DNA of 64,000 nucleotides. Source: CAVSJJ01 sp963728395 (GTDB lineage Bacteria; Actinomycetota; Actinomycetes; Actinomycetales; Dermatophilaceae). Under the pieces are notes generated by a model that did no database searches, was not told where the DNA came from, and worked only from the letters and a program-made list of their open reading frames with translations. Below, piece after piece: positions 38,210-46,919 of the stretch. Made by a program: the position numbers and the translations under genes. The stretch lies in assembly GCA_963728395.1 (NCBI GenBank), contig CAVSJJ010000003.1, positions 62,001-126,000 of the forward strand, read 5' to 3'. The first letter of the stretch is position 1. Each line of letters opens with the position of its first letter.

Positions 38210-39072
38210 CTAGCCCCGGCAGGCTCGGCGGCGCGCACCCGGTGCGGCGCCGGCATACACGACGAGCCGCGGCGGCCGCGTGAAGGCGACGAGGGTCATG
38301 CCGGCCTCGGTCGCCAGCTCGACGGCCAGCGAGGAGGGCGCGGACACCGCGACGACGGCGGGGATGCCGGCCATGAGCGCCTTCTGGACGATCTCGAAGC
38401 TGGCCCGGGCGCTGACGGCGAGGACGGCGCCGGTGAGCGGGAGCAGGTCCTCGCGGGCCGCCCACCCGATGACCTTGTCGACGGCGTTGTGCCGCCCGAC
38501 GTCCTCGCGGGCGACGAGCAGGCTCGCCGTCGGCCGTGAACGAGGGCCGCGGCGTGGACCCCGCCGGTCCGGTCGAAGGTCGTCCTGCTCGGGCGCGGAG
38601 CCGCTCGGGGAGCGACGGCGAGAACCGCCGGGTCGAGCGCGAGCCGCGTCCTCGGCGACGGCATACGGGGCTCGCGGTGCGGATCGCGTCGATCGTCGCG
38701 GTGCCGCACACGCCGCAGGCGCTCGTCATCGACTCGGTCCGCGCCCGCGGCCGGCCGCGGAGCAGGGCGACCCCGGGGGCGAGGGTGACGTCGACGACGT
38801 TGAAGGTCGGGGAGCCCGTCCGGCGTCGGTGTCGGTGCAGTGCATGAGGCCGCGCACCTCCGTCGCCGTCGCGGATGAGGCCCTCGGTGACGAGATGGCC
38901 GAGGGTGAGGTCGAAGTCGTCGCCCGGGGTCCGCATCGTCGTCGTCACCGACACGCCCGCCGACCCGGATCTCGAGCGGCTCCTCGACGGCGACCGTGTC
39001 GGGCCGGCGCACGACCGACCCCGTCCCGAGGTCGAGGCGGGTCGCTGGGCACCCGCGCGGTCGTCGTCCCAT
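38210..39072 (-). CDS. fdhD: Formate dehydrogenase sulfur-carrier/accessory protein FdhD
   Basis: Moves sulfur to the molybdenum cofactor of formate dehydrogenase. MGRRPRGCPATRLDLGTGSV, DTVAVEEPLEIRVGGVSVTT, MRTPGDDFDLTLGHLVTEGL, NVVDVTLAPGV, the sulfur-carrying pair in TSACGVCGTATIDAIRT, DFDRTGGVHAAALFTADGEL, REDVGRHNAVDKVIGWAA, VSARASFEIVQKALMAGIPA, AVELATEAGMTLVAFTRPPR. About 285 residues, ending in an Arg-rich tail at TAG 38210-38212. Eight or so frame changes. No formate dehydrogenase genes are in the window. Confidence 0.85.
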
Positions 39073-39205
39073 CACCGCAGGGTATGCCGCCTGCGGCTGC
39101 GCGACCGGCTCGGACCCGGTCGAGCACGCGGCCTCGGGCCCGGTCGTTGCGGCCGTGCGGAACGACCCTGGTCCGCGCGGGGCCGGCCGCCCTAGCGTTC
39201 GCGGC

Positions 39206-40056
39206 ATGAGCGAGCACCGCGCGGCGGGGCGCCGATCAGCGACAACCCCGAGATCGGCCGGACCGTCGACGTCGGCGGCATCGCGACGAACTACCTCCGG
39301 GCCGGCGACGGCCCCGCCGTCCTCCTCATCCACGGGTCCGGGCCCGGCGTCTCGGCCTACTCGAACTGGCGGCTGACCATCCCCGCCCTCGCCGAGCGCT
39401 TCACCGTCTACGCCCCGGACATCGTCGGCTTCGGCTTCACCGACCGCCCCGAGGGCTTCGCGCTACGGGATGGAGGCGTGGCGGGCCCACCTGCTCGGCT
39501 TCGCCGACGCACTCGGGCTCGAGCGCTTCTCGATCGTCGGCAACAGCTTCGGCGGGGGGCTGGCCATCTCGATGGCGGTCCACGCCCCGGAGCGGGTCGA
39601 CCGGCTCGTCCTCATGGGCTCGGTCGGGGTGTCCTTCCCCCTCACCGACGGGCTGGACGCCGTGTGGGGCTACGAGCCGTCGCTGGAGGCGATGCGCGGC
39701 CTGCTCGACATCTTCGCCTTCGACCGCGCCCTCGTCACCGACGAGCTGGCCCGGCTGCGCTATGCCGCGTCGATCCGGCCGGGCTTCCAGGAGTCCTTCT
39801 CCGCGATGTTCCCCGCGCCCCGCCAGCGCGGCGTCGACGGCGCTCGCGACACCCGAGGACGAGATCCGCGGCGCTCCCGCACCGGACCCTCGTCGTCCAC
39901 GGCCGCGACGACCGGGTCATCCCCCTCGAGAACGCCTACCGGCTGCTCGGCCTCATCGACGACAGCCAGCTCCACGTCTTCGGCCGCTGCGGGCACTGGA
40001 CCCAGATCGAGCATGCCGCGGAGTTCAACCGGATCGTCGGCGACTTCCTGTCCTGA
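39206..40056 (+). CDS. Alpha/beta hydrolase, meta-cleavage-product hydrolase type
   Basis: Reads VDVGGIATNYLRAGDGPAVL, LIHGSGPGVSAYSNWRLTIP (oxyanion hole), FTVYAPDIVGFGFTDRPEG, nucleophile in FSIVGNSFGGGLAISMAVHA, LVLMGSVGVSFPLTDGLDAV, acid in RTLVVHGRDDRVIPLENAYR, base in VFGRCGHWTQIEHAAEFNRI. The HGSGPG and GNSFGGG pairs and the GHW ending are those of C-C bond hydrolases such as BphD/HsaD/DmpD that split ring-fission products of aromatics. No ring-cleavage dioxygenase is nearby, so its role is open; a general esterase cannot be excluded. About 280 residues, three frame changes. Divergent from fdhD over a 133-base gap. Confidence 0.77.
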
Positions 40057-40110
40057 CCGCCCTGTCCGCGGGCGGGTCGGCGCCGTCGGCCGTCGGGCAG
40101 ACTGGTGGCC

Positions 40111-40651
40111 ATGAGCGACGACGTGCGCGCCCGCCGGCCCAGCTCGACGGATGCGGCCGGTCACCCTCGTTCGGTGACGCGGCTCGGGTGGCGCCCGGTG
40201 TCGCCCGCCCTGGCGACGGTCCGGCTCATCCTCCTCGGCGCCGTCGCTCGGGCCTCGCCGCCGTCGCCGCCGTCGGTCCTCGGTGGCCCTCGTCACGCGC
40301 CTGGGCGTGGCTGGCCCTCGGGCTCGTCGTCGCTCGTCGCGGCGGCGCGTGGGGCGCCTGGGTCATCGTCCGGCAGGTCAGCGCCGCGAGCTGGGTCGAG
40401 CTCGACGAGGAGCTCGTCATCCGGCGGGGCCGGCATCTTCCGGACCCTGGTCAGCATCCCGTACGGCCGCCTCCAGTACGTCGACCTCCACAGCGGGCCG
40501 CTGTCCCGGGCGTTCGGCATCGCCTCGGTCGAGATCCACACCGCCTCCCCGGAGAGCGGCGGCACCATCCCGGGCCTGCCGGCTGGCCGAGGCCGAGGCG
40601 CTGCGGGCGCGGCTCGCCGCCCGGGGCGAGGCGCAGCGAGCGGGTCTGTGA
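40111..40651 (+). CDS. Bacterial PH-domain membrane protein (YdbS-like)
   Basis: After a Ser/Arg-rich start (MSDDVRARRPSSTDAAGHPR; a GTG two codons earlier is possible) come two hydrophobic segments, VRLILLGAVALGLAAVAAVG and RAWAWLALGLVVAAAWGAWV, then the bPH_2 domain: WVELDEELVIRRGGIFRTLV, SIPYGRLQYVDLHSGPLSRA, FGIASVEIHTASPESGGTIP, GLPAAEAEALRARLAARGEA. About 178 residues. It stands next to a larger protein with three such domains, a pair known as YdbS-YdbT in Bacillus, where it helps resist a bacteriocin; role here unknown. Four frame changes. Confidence 0.72.
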
Positions 40652-40682
40652 GCCGAGCACGCCCCGAGCCGGGTCCCGACCG

Positions 40683-42197
40683 GTGCGGGTGAGGAGCTGG
40701 CAGCACCTCCACCCGCTGTCCCCGCTGCTGCGCGGGGGGTTTCGTCCTCCTCGCCATCGGCTGACTGGGTCGTCAGCCAGGGGCTCGGCGCGATCCTCGG
40801 TGCCTCGGGCTCGGCGTGCCCGGCGGGCAGTACGGCGGCGAGCCCGCGCGCGGACCAGGTCTTCGCCCACCCGGTCCTCTTCGGGCTCGGCGCCCTCGCC
40901 GTCGTCGCGCTCATCGCGGGCGGGTCATGGCTCAGCTGGCGGTTCGCCCGGTTCCGGGTCGGCGCCGGGCAGGTCGAGCTCCGGACGGGCGTCCTGCTTC
41001 CGGCAGCACCGCCAGGTCCCGCTCGAGCGGGTCCAGGCCGTCGAGATCAGCCGGCCACTGCTTGCCCGGGTCGTTCGGGCTGGCCCAGGTCGTCGTCCAG
41101 TCGGCCGGCGGGCGCGACGCGCACCTGACGCTCGTCCTACCTCGGGCTCGCCCGGGCTCACGAGGTGCGCGACCACCTCCTCGCGCTGGCCGGCCGCAGC
41201 GACGAGCGCGCCCGGCGCCGCCGGCCGGACGGCATACCGGCCCCGACGGGCCTCGCCCCGACCGGGTGGGGCGGCGCCGCTGACGGCGCGTCGACGACCG
41301 ATCGCCCGGGGAGCGGCCGGTGCTGGCCGTGCCCAACGGGCGGCTCTTCGTCGCGACGATGCTCCACACCTCCACCGCTCGTCCTCGGTGCGTCGTCATC
41401 GTGCCTCGCCACGCTGCCGCGGGCGCGGGCGCCGTCGGCGCGCTCACCGGCCTCGTCCCCGTTCGTCCTCGGCATCGGCAGCAACCGGGTCGGGGAGCTG
41501 CTCAAGCACGGCAACTTCACCCTCGTCCGAGGTCGCCGACAGCCTGCGGATCCGGCACGGGCTGACCGACCTGCGCACGACGACGATCCCGCTGCACCGG
41601 GTCCAGGCGGTCGAGGTGCTCCAGCCGTGTGGTGGCGTCCGCTCGGCTGGTGGCGGGTCCGGGTCAACGTCGCCGGGGTCCACGGCGAGGGACGCGGGAC
41701 GGCGAGCACGAGACGACGGTGCTGCCGGTCGGGACCTTCGACGACGTCGTCTGCGGTGCTCGGGCTCCTCGACGGCCGCGCTGCGCCCGGCAGACCCTCG
41801 CCGCGGCCGCCGCGGCCGGGGGGCGAGCCGCGGGCTGGACCCCCGCCGGCGCCGCGCGTCCCGCATGCTCGACCCGCTGAGCTGGCGCCGGAACGGGTAT
41901 GCCGTGTCCGACGACTCGGTCATCGCCCGCCGCGGCCGGCTCACCCGGCGGGCGGTGGTGGTCCCCCACGCCCGGATCCAGTCGCTGACCGCTGCAGCCA
42001 GGGCGTCCTCGAGCGGGCCCTGGGGCTGGCGTCGGTCGCGCCTCGTCTCGACCCCCGGACCGGTGCTCGCCGGCGCTGCCCCATCTCGCGGTCGTCGAGG
42101 CGGAGCGACTCCTCGGGGAGGAGGCGGCGCGGGCGCGGCGTGGCGCGGCGAGGCGGGACGTCCTCTTGCGAACCGGGCCCCGGACACAGTGGACTAG
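40683..42197 (+). CDS. Multi-PH-domain membrane protein (YdbT-like)
   Basis: GTG start, VRVRSWQHLHPLSPLLRGGF. Helices VFAHPVLFGLGALAVVALIA; PH domain 1 FRVGAGQVELRTGVLFRQHR, VPLERVQAVEISRPLLARVV; a long linker and helices; PH domain 2 FTLVEVADSLRIRHGLTDLR, TTTIPLHRVQAVEVLQPLWW, RVRVNVAGVHGEG; PH domain 3 YAVSDDSVIARRGRLTRRAV, VVPHARIQSLTAAQGVLERA, LGLASVRLVSTPGPVLAGA, ending VVEAERLLGEEAARARRG. About 500 residues with eleven or so frame changes. Starts 31 bases after the smaller PH protein and surely forms a complex or pair with it. Confidence 0.7.
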   Translation: MRVRSWQHLHPLSPLLRGGFRPPRHRLTGSSARGSARSSVPRARRARRAVRRRARARTRSSPTRSSSGSAPSPSSRSSRAGHGSAGGSPGSGSAPGRSSSGRASCFRQHRQVPLERVQAVEISRPLLARVVRAGPGRRPVGRRARRAPDARPTSGSPGLTRCATTSSRWPAAATSAPGAAGRTAYRPRRASPRPGGAAPLTARRRPIARGAAGAGRAQRAALRRDDAPHLHRSSSVRRHRASPRCRGRGRRRRAHRPRPRSSSASAATGSGSCSSTATSPSSEVADSLRIRHGLTDLRTTTIPLHRVQAVEVLQPCGGVRSAGGGSGSTSPGSTARDAGRRARDDGAAGRDLRRRRLRCSGSSTAALRPADPRRGRRGRGASRGLDPRRRRASRMLDPLSWRRNGYAVSDDSVIARRGRLTRRAVVVPHARIQSLTAAARASSSGPWGWRRSRLVSTPGPVLAGAAPSRGRRGGATPRGGGGAGAAWRGEAGRPLANRAPDTVD

Positions 42198-42256
42198 GGA
42201 CACAGCAGGACGCGGAACCCGCGTGGACGAGCCACCCGAGCAGGAGGTAGAGCACC

Positions 42257-42784
42257 GTGAACGCCTCAGAGGCTCCGTCGGGCCGGCGCCGACCCGGGAG
42301 ACCGGTCGGTGTACGGCGGGTGTGGACAAGCTCGGGTTCGGCGCCGGGCAGGTCGTCCAGGAGTTCGGCTACGACGGCGACGTCGACGACGACTTCCGGT
42401 TCGCCATCGAGGACGCCTGCGGGTCCGAGCTCGAGGACGAGGACTACACCGGCGAGGTCGACGCGGTCCTCCTGTGGTGGCGCGCCGACGACGGCGACCT
42501 CACCGACGCCCTCGTCGACACCGTCGGGGATGCTCGGCGACGGCGGCTTCGTCGTCCTGGTCACCCCCAAGCCGGGCAGCGCCGGTGAGGTGGAGGCGAG
42601 CGAGATCGAGGAGGCCGCGGTCACGGCCGGGCTGCACGGGTGGCGGCAGTCGCCAACGCGGGGGAGCTGGCGGGCGACGAAGCTCGCCTCGCCGAAGGCG
42701 CCGCGCACCGACGGCCAGCCGTCCGGGGCGACCCTCGACGCCGGGTCAGGGCCGCTCGGGCGGCTGGCAGACTGCGCGCCATGA
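42257..42784 (+). CDS. DUF3052 family protein
   Basis: GTG start behind AGGAGGTAG. Core KLGFGAGQVVQEFGYDGDVD, DDFRFAIEDACGSELEDEDY, TGEVDAVLLWWRADDGDLTD, ALVDTVGMLGDGGFVVLVTP, KPGSAGEVEASEIEEAAVTA, GLHG, then a divergent tail. This is the conserved actinobacterial DUF3052 protein (Rv2239c-like), often paired with ahpE as here. Unknown function; acidic, soluble. About 170 residues, two or three frame changes; the end overlaps the ahpE start, though an earlier stop after correction is possible. Confidence 0.78.
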   Translation: MNASEAPSGRRRPGRPVGVRRVWTSSGSAPGRSSRSSATTATSTTTSGSPSRTPAGPSSRTRTTPARSTRSSCGGAPTTATSPTPSSTPSGMLGDGGFVVLVTPKPGSAGEVEASEIEEAAVTAGLHGWRQSPTRGSWRATKLASPKAPRTDGQPSGATLDAGSGPLGRLADCAP

Positions 42785-43277
42785 GCGACGTCCCACCCCT
42801 GCCCTGTCCGTCGGCGACATCGCCCCCGACTTCACCCTCAAGGACCAGAACGGCGTGGACGTCACCCTCGGCTCGTTCCGTGGCGACGAAGAACGTCGTC
42901 CTCGTCTTCTTCCCCTTCGCCTTCTCCGGCATCTGCACCGGCGAGCTGTGCGAGATCCGCGACAACCTCGGCGCCTTCGTCTCCGACAAGGTCCAGGTGC
43001 TGGCCATCTCGTGCGACCCGATGTACGCCCAGCGCGGGTTCGCCGACAAGGAGGGCTACTTCTTCCCCCTGCTGTCCGACTTCTGGCCGCACGGCGCGGT
43101 GGCCCAGGAGTACGGCGTCTTCAACGACGCAGGCCGGCCTCGCCGGTGCGGGGCACGTTCCTCATCGACACCGAGGGGTCGATCCGTTGGACCCTCGTCA
43201 ACCCGCCCGGCGCCGCCCGCGACTTCAGCGGCTACCACGACGGCGCTCGGCTGCGCCCGGCCCTGGTCCGGCCGTGA
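42781..43277 (+). CDS. ahpE: AhpE-like peroxiredoxin
   Basis: Reduces hydrogen peroxide, organic peroxides and peroxynitrite. VGDIAPDFTLKDQNGVDVTL, GSFRGDKNVVLVFFPFAF, peroxidatic cysteine in SGICTGELCEIRDNLGAFV, VQVLAISCDPMYAQRGFADK, EGYFFPLLSDFWPHGAVAQE, YGVFNDASGLAVRGTFLIDT, IRWTLVNPPGAARDFSGYHD. A second cysteine five residues on, the FWPHGAV motif and the size (about 160 residues) match mycobacterial AhpE, which is recycled through mycothiol/mycoredoxin. Three frame changes. Directly after DUF3052. Confidence 0.87.
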
Positions 43278-43320
43278 CACAATGACCGCCGGGACGGCCG
43301 GCCCGACGTCAGGCGCCCGA

Positions 43321-43393
43321 GGGCCTGTAGCTCAGCTGGTAGAGCACCGCGCTTACACCGCGGTTGTCGTCGGTTCGAACCCGGCCGGGCCCA
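43321..43393 (+). tRNA. tRNA-Val (anticodon TAC)
   Basis: 73 bases. Acceptor GGGCCTG/CGGGCCC, D-arm TAGCTCAGCTGGTAGAGCA, anticodon stem CCGCG/CGCGG with loop CTTACAC, anticodon TAC, T-arm TCGGTTCGAACCCGG (one mismatch at its outer end). CCA not encoded. The next start codon begins two bases after the tRNA end. Confidence 0.96.
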
Positions 43394-43394
43394 C

Positions 43395-44257
43395 ATGGAC
43401 GCTGACCCTGCGCGACGTCGTCGCCGCCCTCGAACGCCTCTATCCGCCGGCGACCGCCCAGTCGTGGGACCGGGTCGGCCTCGTCACCGGCGACCTCGAC
43501 CAGCCGGTGACCCGGATCCACCTCGCCCTCGACCCGACCCTCGCCGTCATCGAGGAGGCCCGCGCCGCCCAGGCCGACCTCCTCATCACCCACCACCCGC
43601 TGCTGCTGCGCGGGGTGCAGCAGCGTGGCGACGACGACGGCCAAGGGGGCGAGCGTGACGAACCTCGTCGTCGGCGACATCGCCCTCTACGTCGCCCACA
43701 CCAACGCCGACGTCGCCACCCCGGGCGTGAGCGACGCCCTCGCCGCGGCGTGCGGGCTCGTCGAGCACCGAGCCGCTCGCCGTCGTCGAGGGCCAGCCGC
43801 TCGGCCGGGTCGGGCGACCTTGCCGAGCCGATGACCCTCGCCGACCTCGCCGCCCGGCTGCGGGAGGCCCTGCCGCCGGCGGCCGGGCGGCATCCGGGTG
43901 GCCGGTCCCGCCGACGGCCCCGGTCCGTCGGGTGGCCGTGATGGGCGGCGCCGGGGACGACCTGTTCGACGCGGTGCGGGCGCAGCGGCGCCGACGTCTA
44001 CGTCACCGCCGACCTGCGCCACCACCCGGCGCTCGAGGCCCGGGAGGAGGCCCGTGGCGGCCCGCCCGTACCTCATCGACGCCGGGCCACTGGTCGACCG
44101 AGGCGTCTGGCTCGCCACCGCTCGAGCGGGATCTGCTGGCCGCGCTTGCCGAGGACGCGGCGACGGCTCGCCTAGGGTGGAGACCCACATCAGCACAGTG
44201 CGCACCGACCCGTGGGACTTCACGGTCGGTGCCGAACCGCCGGGAGGTATGCCGTGA
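43395..44257 (+). CDS. Nif3-like dinuclear metal-center protein
   Basis: Corrected start MTLTLRDVVAALERLYPPAT (one extra G after the ATG), then AQSWDRVGLVTGDLDQPVTR, IHLALDPTLAVIEEARAAQA, metal-binding DLLITHHPLLLRGV, YVAHTNADVATPGVSDALAA, CGLVEHEPLAVV, GRVGDLAEPMTLADLAARLR, VAVMGGAGDDLFDAVRASGA, DVYVTADLRHHPALEAREEA, YLIDAGHWSTEASWL. HHP and AHTNxD supply the metal ligands. About 285 residues. The Nif3 (Rv2230c-like) family has a GTP cyclohydrolase-like fold and uncertain reaction. Its end overlaps the zinc-ribbon gene (GTGA). Six frame changes. Confidence 0.85.
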
Positions 44258-45007
44258 AAGCCGAGCCCGAGCGCCAGCTGCGTCTGCTCGACCTCCAGGC
44301 CGTCGACACCCGGCTGGACCAGATCGCCCACGCACGGGCGCACCTCCCGCAGATCGCGGCATACGCCGACCTCGAGGCCAAGGCCGCGCGTGCTCGGCGA
44401 CCAGCTCGTCCGGGCCCGGGCCGCGCTCGGCGACGTCCAGCGCGAGGTCGCCAAGGCCGAGGCCGACGTCCAGCTCGTCCGGGACCGGGCCGGCCCGTGA
44501 CCGAGTCCCGGCTCGACGCCGGGGTCGGGGACCGCCAAGGACCTCCAGGCGCTCCAGCACGAGCTCGAGCTCCCTGGCCCGTCGCCAGGGCGAGCTCGAG
44601 GAGGTCGGAGCTCGAGGTCATGGAGCGCGCCGAGGGGCTCGAGCACGACGTCGCCGAGCTCGAGCGGGGGATGGCCGACCTCGACGCCCGGATCGCGGCT
44701 GGCGGCCGCCGAGCGCGACGCGCGCGCTCGCCGCGCTCGACGCCGAGGCCGCGCAGGTCGGCGCGCCCGCGCCCCGCCCTCGTCGCGCGAGGTCGGCGAG
44801 GACCTGCGTCGCGCTCTACGAGAAGATCCGGGCCACGCAGCGGTGGCACCGGCGCGGCCGCGCTGCGCCAGCGCCGCTGCGGCGGCTGCCAGCTCGAGCT
44901 CAACCAGGTCGACCTCGACCGCATCCGGGTCGGCCGCCGCGGACGAGGTGCTCCGCTGCGAGGAGTGCCGCCGCATCCTCGTGCGGACCGCCGAGTCCGG
45001 CCTCTGA
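44254..45007 (+). CDS. C4-type zinc-ribbon, coiled-coil protein
   Basis: GTG start overlapping the Nif3 stop, GGGAGG site. Reads KAEPERQLRLLDLQAVDTRL, a long coiled coil (IAAYADLEAKAARARDQLVR, AEADVQLVRDRAARDESRLD, GTAKDLQALQHELELLARRQ, LEVMERAEGLEHDVAELERG), and a terminal zinc ribbon CGGCQLELNQ...LRCEECRRIL with four cysteines. About 245 residues. The mycobacterial homologue Rv2229c stands in the same place between Nif3 and RNase H; a role with RNA or the ribosome is suspected, not shown. Many single-base gains (nine or more) break the frame. Confidence 0.85.
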
Positions 45008-45061
45008 CGCGCTCCGGCGACGGACAGCAGTCCGACGCGGACGACGGGAACGGCGCGACGG

Positions 45062-46248
45062 ATGGGACGACGGCTGACGGTGGAGGCCGACGGCGGCTCC
45101 CGGGGCAACCCCGGCGTCGCCGGCTACGGCGCGCTCGTCCGGGACACCGAGACCGGGGCGCTGCTCGCCGAGCGGGCCGAGCCCCTCGGGATCGCCTCGA
45201 ACAACGTCGCCGAGTACCGAGGGCTCATCGCCGGGCTCGAGGCGGCGCGGGCGATCGACCCGGCGGCCGACGTCGAGGTCGGCGATGGACTCCAAGCTCG
45301 TCGTCGAGCAGATGTCCGGCCGGTGGAAGATCAAGCACGAGGACATGCGCCGCCTGGCGCTCCAGGCGCGTGACGTCGTCCGGCGCGATCACGGCGCCGG
45401 CGGCTCGGTGACCTACCGCTGGGTGCCCCGCGAGCGAGAACAAGGCGGCCGACGCCCTGTCCAACGTCGCGATGGACGGGTCGCACGGTCGACCGGGTCC
45501 TCGGCGGCGAGCCCGGCGCTCGACGAGATCCCCGCCGCCCGACCGGGCCGGCCCGGCGCCGGCGGAGCCGATCCCGACCCGACCGGCCGGACGCTCGGCC
45601 AGCGGCGACGTCGGCGCGGTCGCGCGGTCGCGGCGCGCCGACCCGCGTCGTCCTCGTCCGGCACGGCGTCACCGACTTCACTCGACCGGCGGCTCGACGG
45701 GCGGGGCGGGCCGGACCCCTCGCTCAGCGCCGTCGGCCGGGCCCAGGCGCGGGCGGCCGGGCGCGGCGGTGGCGGCCTTCGTCGAGCGACGGGCGCGCTC
45801 GGGTCGTCACCTCCGTCGCTGGCGCGGGCGCGGGAGACCGGGGCGGTCGTCGCCGCGGCGCTCGGCGTCGAGCCGCGTCGTCGACGCCGACTGGGACGAG
45901 CAGGGCTTCGGGGACTGGGACGGCGCGCTCGGTCGCCGACCTGCTCGCGGACGCACCGCGACGAGTTCCGTCCGGCTGCGCGACGACCCGGGCTACGCCC
46001 GGCCCGGCGGGGAGACGCACGACGAGATGGCCGCGCGGGTGCTCGCCGGCGTTCGACCGGGTCGTCGCCGCGGGCGGGACGACCGTCGTCGTCTGCCACC
46101 GCAAGCCGATCATGGTCGTCCTCGCGCACCTGCTCGGGATCCCCCACGACCGGGTCTGGCGGCTGGCCGCCGCCCCCGGCTCGCTTACCGCGGTCGAGGT
46201 GTGGCCGAGGGCGGCCAGGTGTCGGTCGCGTTCACCAACCGGGTCTGA
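45062..46248 (+). CDS. Bifunctional RNase H / acid phosphatase
   Basis: Domain 1, RNase HI fold: LTVEADGGSRGNPGVAGYGA, LGIASNNVAEYRGLIAGLEA, AMDSKLVVEQMSGRWKIKHE, YRWVPRERNKAADALSNVAM, carrying the D-E-D-D active site. A Pro/Arg-rich linker follows. Domain 2, histidine phosphatase: TRVVLVRHGVTDF (catalytic His), VVTSSLARARETGAVVAAAL, WDEQGFGDWDGRSVADLLAD, VVCHRKPIMVVLAHLLGIPH, ending GGQVSVAFTNRV. About 385 residues, as in Rv2228c of M. tuberculosis, whose second domain has CobC/alpha-ribazole phosphatase-like activity. Ten or so frame changes. Third gene of the Nif3-zinc ribbon-RNase H set. Confidence 0.87.
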
Positions 46249-46305
46249 GCCGGTCGGCCGGCAGTCGGGCGCGGGCACCGGACCGCGCCGCATAGGCTGG
46301 GCGGC

Positions 46306-46502
46306 ATGGACCAGCGACTGCCGTACCGCCTGCTCACCGGCCGCGACGACGCGGAGTTCTGCCGGCGGGTCAGCAGGCCCTCGCCGACGGCTACCGGCTG
46401 CACGGCGGCCCGGCGCATCGACCTTCGACGGCGAGCGCGTCGTCGTCGCCCAGGCCGTCGTCCTCGCGAGCGGCTTCGACGCGCGGAGCGGTGCCGGTAT
46501 GA
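46306..46502 (+). CDS. DUF1737 small protein
   Basis: About 65 residues: MDQRLPYRLLTGRDDAEFCR, RVSQALADGYRLHGGPASTF, DGERVVVAQAVVLA. This is the DUF1737 pattern (YRLLTG...FC.RVS.AL..GY.LHG). Two extra bases must be removed; the stop TGA (46500-46502) then overlaps the rhodanese start in ATGA. Function unknown. Confidence 0.65.
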
Positions 46503-46915
46503 GCTACGCCGGCGACGTCACCCCGCAGGAGGCGTATGCCGCCGTGACCGGCGGGCACGACGCTGTCCTCGTCGACGTGCGCACCCGGGCCGAGTGGGCC
46601 TATGTCGGCGTCCCGGACCTGTCCGGCGTCGGAGCGCCAGGTCGTCTTCGTCGAGTGGCAGCGCTTCCCCTCCGGCGAGGTCAACCACGGCTTCGTCGAC
46701 GAGCTGCGGCGCCTCGGGCTCCACGACGGGACGCCCTGTACTTCCTCTGCCGCTGCGGCGTCCGGTCCCGCGGCCGCGGCCGAGGCGGCCACCGCGGCGG
46801 GCCTGGGGCCGGCATACAACGTCGCTCGACGGCTTCGAGGGGCCCCGCGGACCGCAGCGGCCACCGGGTCGTCGCCGGCTGGAAGAACGACGGCCTGCCG
46901 TGGCGGCAGGGCTGA
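46499..46915 (+). CDS. Rhodanese-like sulfurtransferase domain protein
   Basis: MSYAGDVTPQEAYAAVTGGH, DAVLVDVRTRAEWAYVGVPD, VVFVEWQRFPSGEVNHGFVD, ELRRLGLHDGTPLYFLCRCG (active-site cysteines; CRCGVRS loop), RAAAEAATAAGLGPAYNVLD, GFEGP, GWKNDGLPWRQG. Single-domain rhodanese of about 137 residues that may carry persulfide sulfur. It lies directly before the O-succinylhomoserine sulfhydrylase gene (4-base gap), an arrangement known from many actinobacteria and proteobacteria, suggesting that it feeds sulfide into homocysteine synthesis. Two to three frame changes. Confidence 0.83.
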   Translation: MSYAGDVTPQEAYAAVTGGHDAVLVDVRTRAEWAYVGVPDLSGVGAPGRLRRVAALPLRRGQPRLRRRAAAPRAPRRDALYFLCRCGVRSRGRGRGGHRGGPGAGIQRRSTASRGPADRSGHRVVAGWKNDGLPWRQG

Positions 46916-46919
46916 GCCG

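Noticed and set aside
36288..38954. Very long minus-strand frame of 888 codons joining fdhD, the membrane protein and aceE
   Set aside because: It is a chance joining of fragments of three genes through frame errors; fdhD and aceE each have clear own starts and ends.
44254..45007. Programmed ribosomal frameshifting in the zinc-ribbon gene
   Set aside because: Several independent shifts occur in one gene, without slippery sequences, and the same happens in most other genes; sequencing error explains it better.
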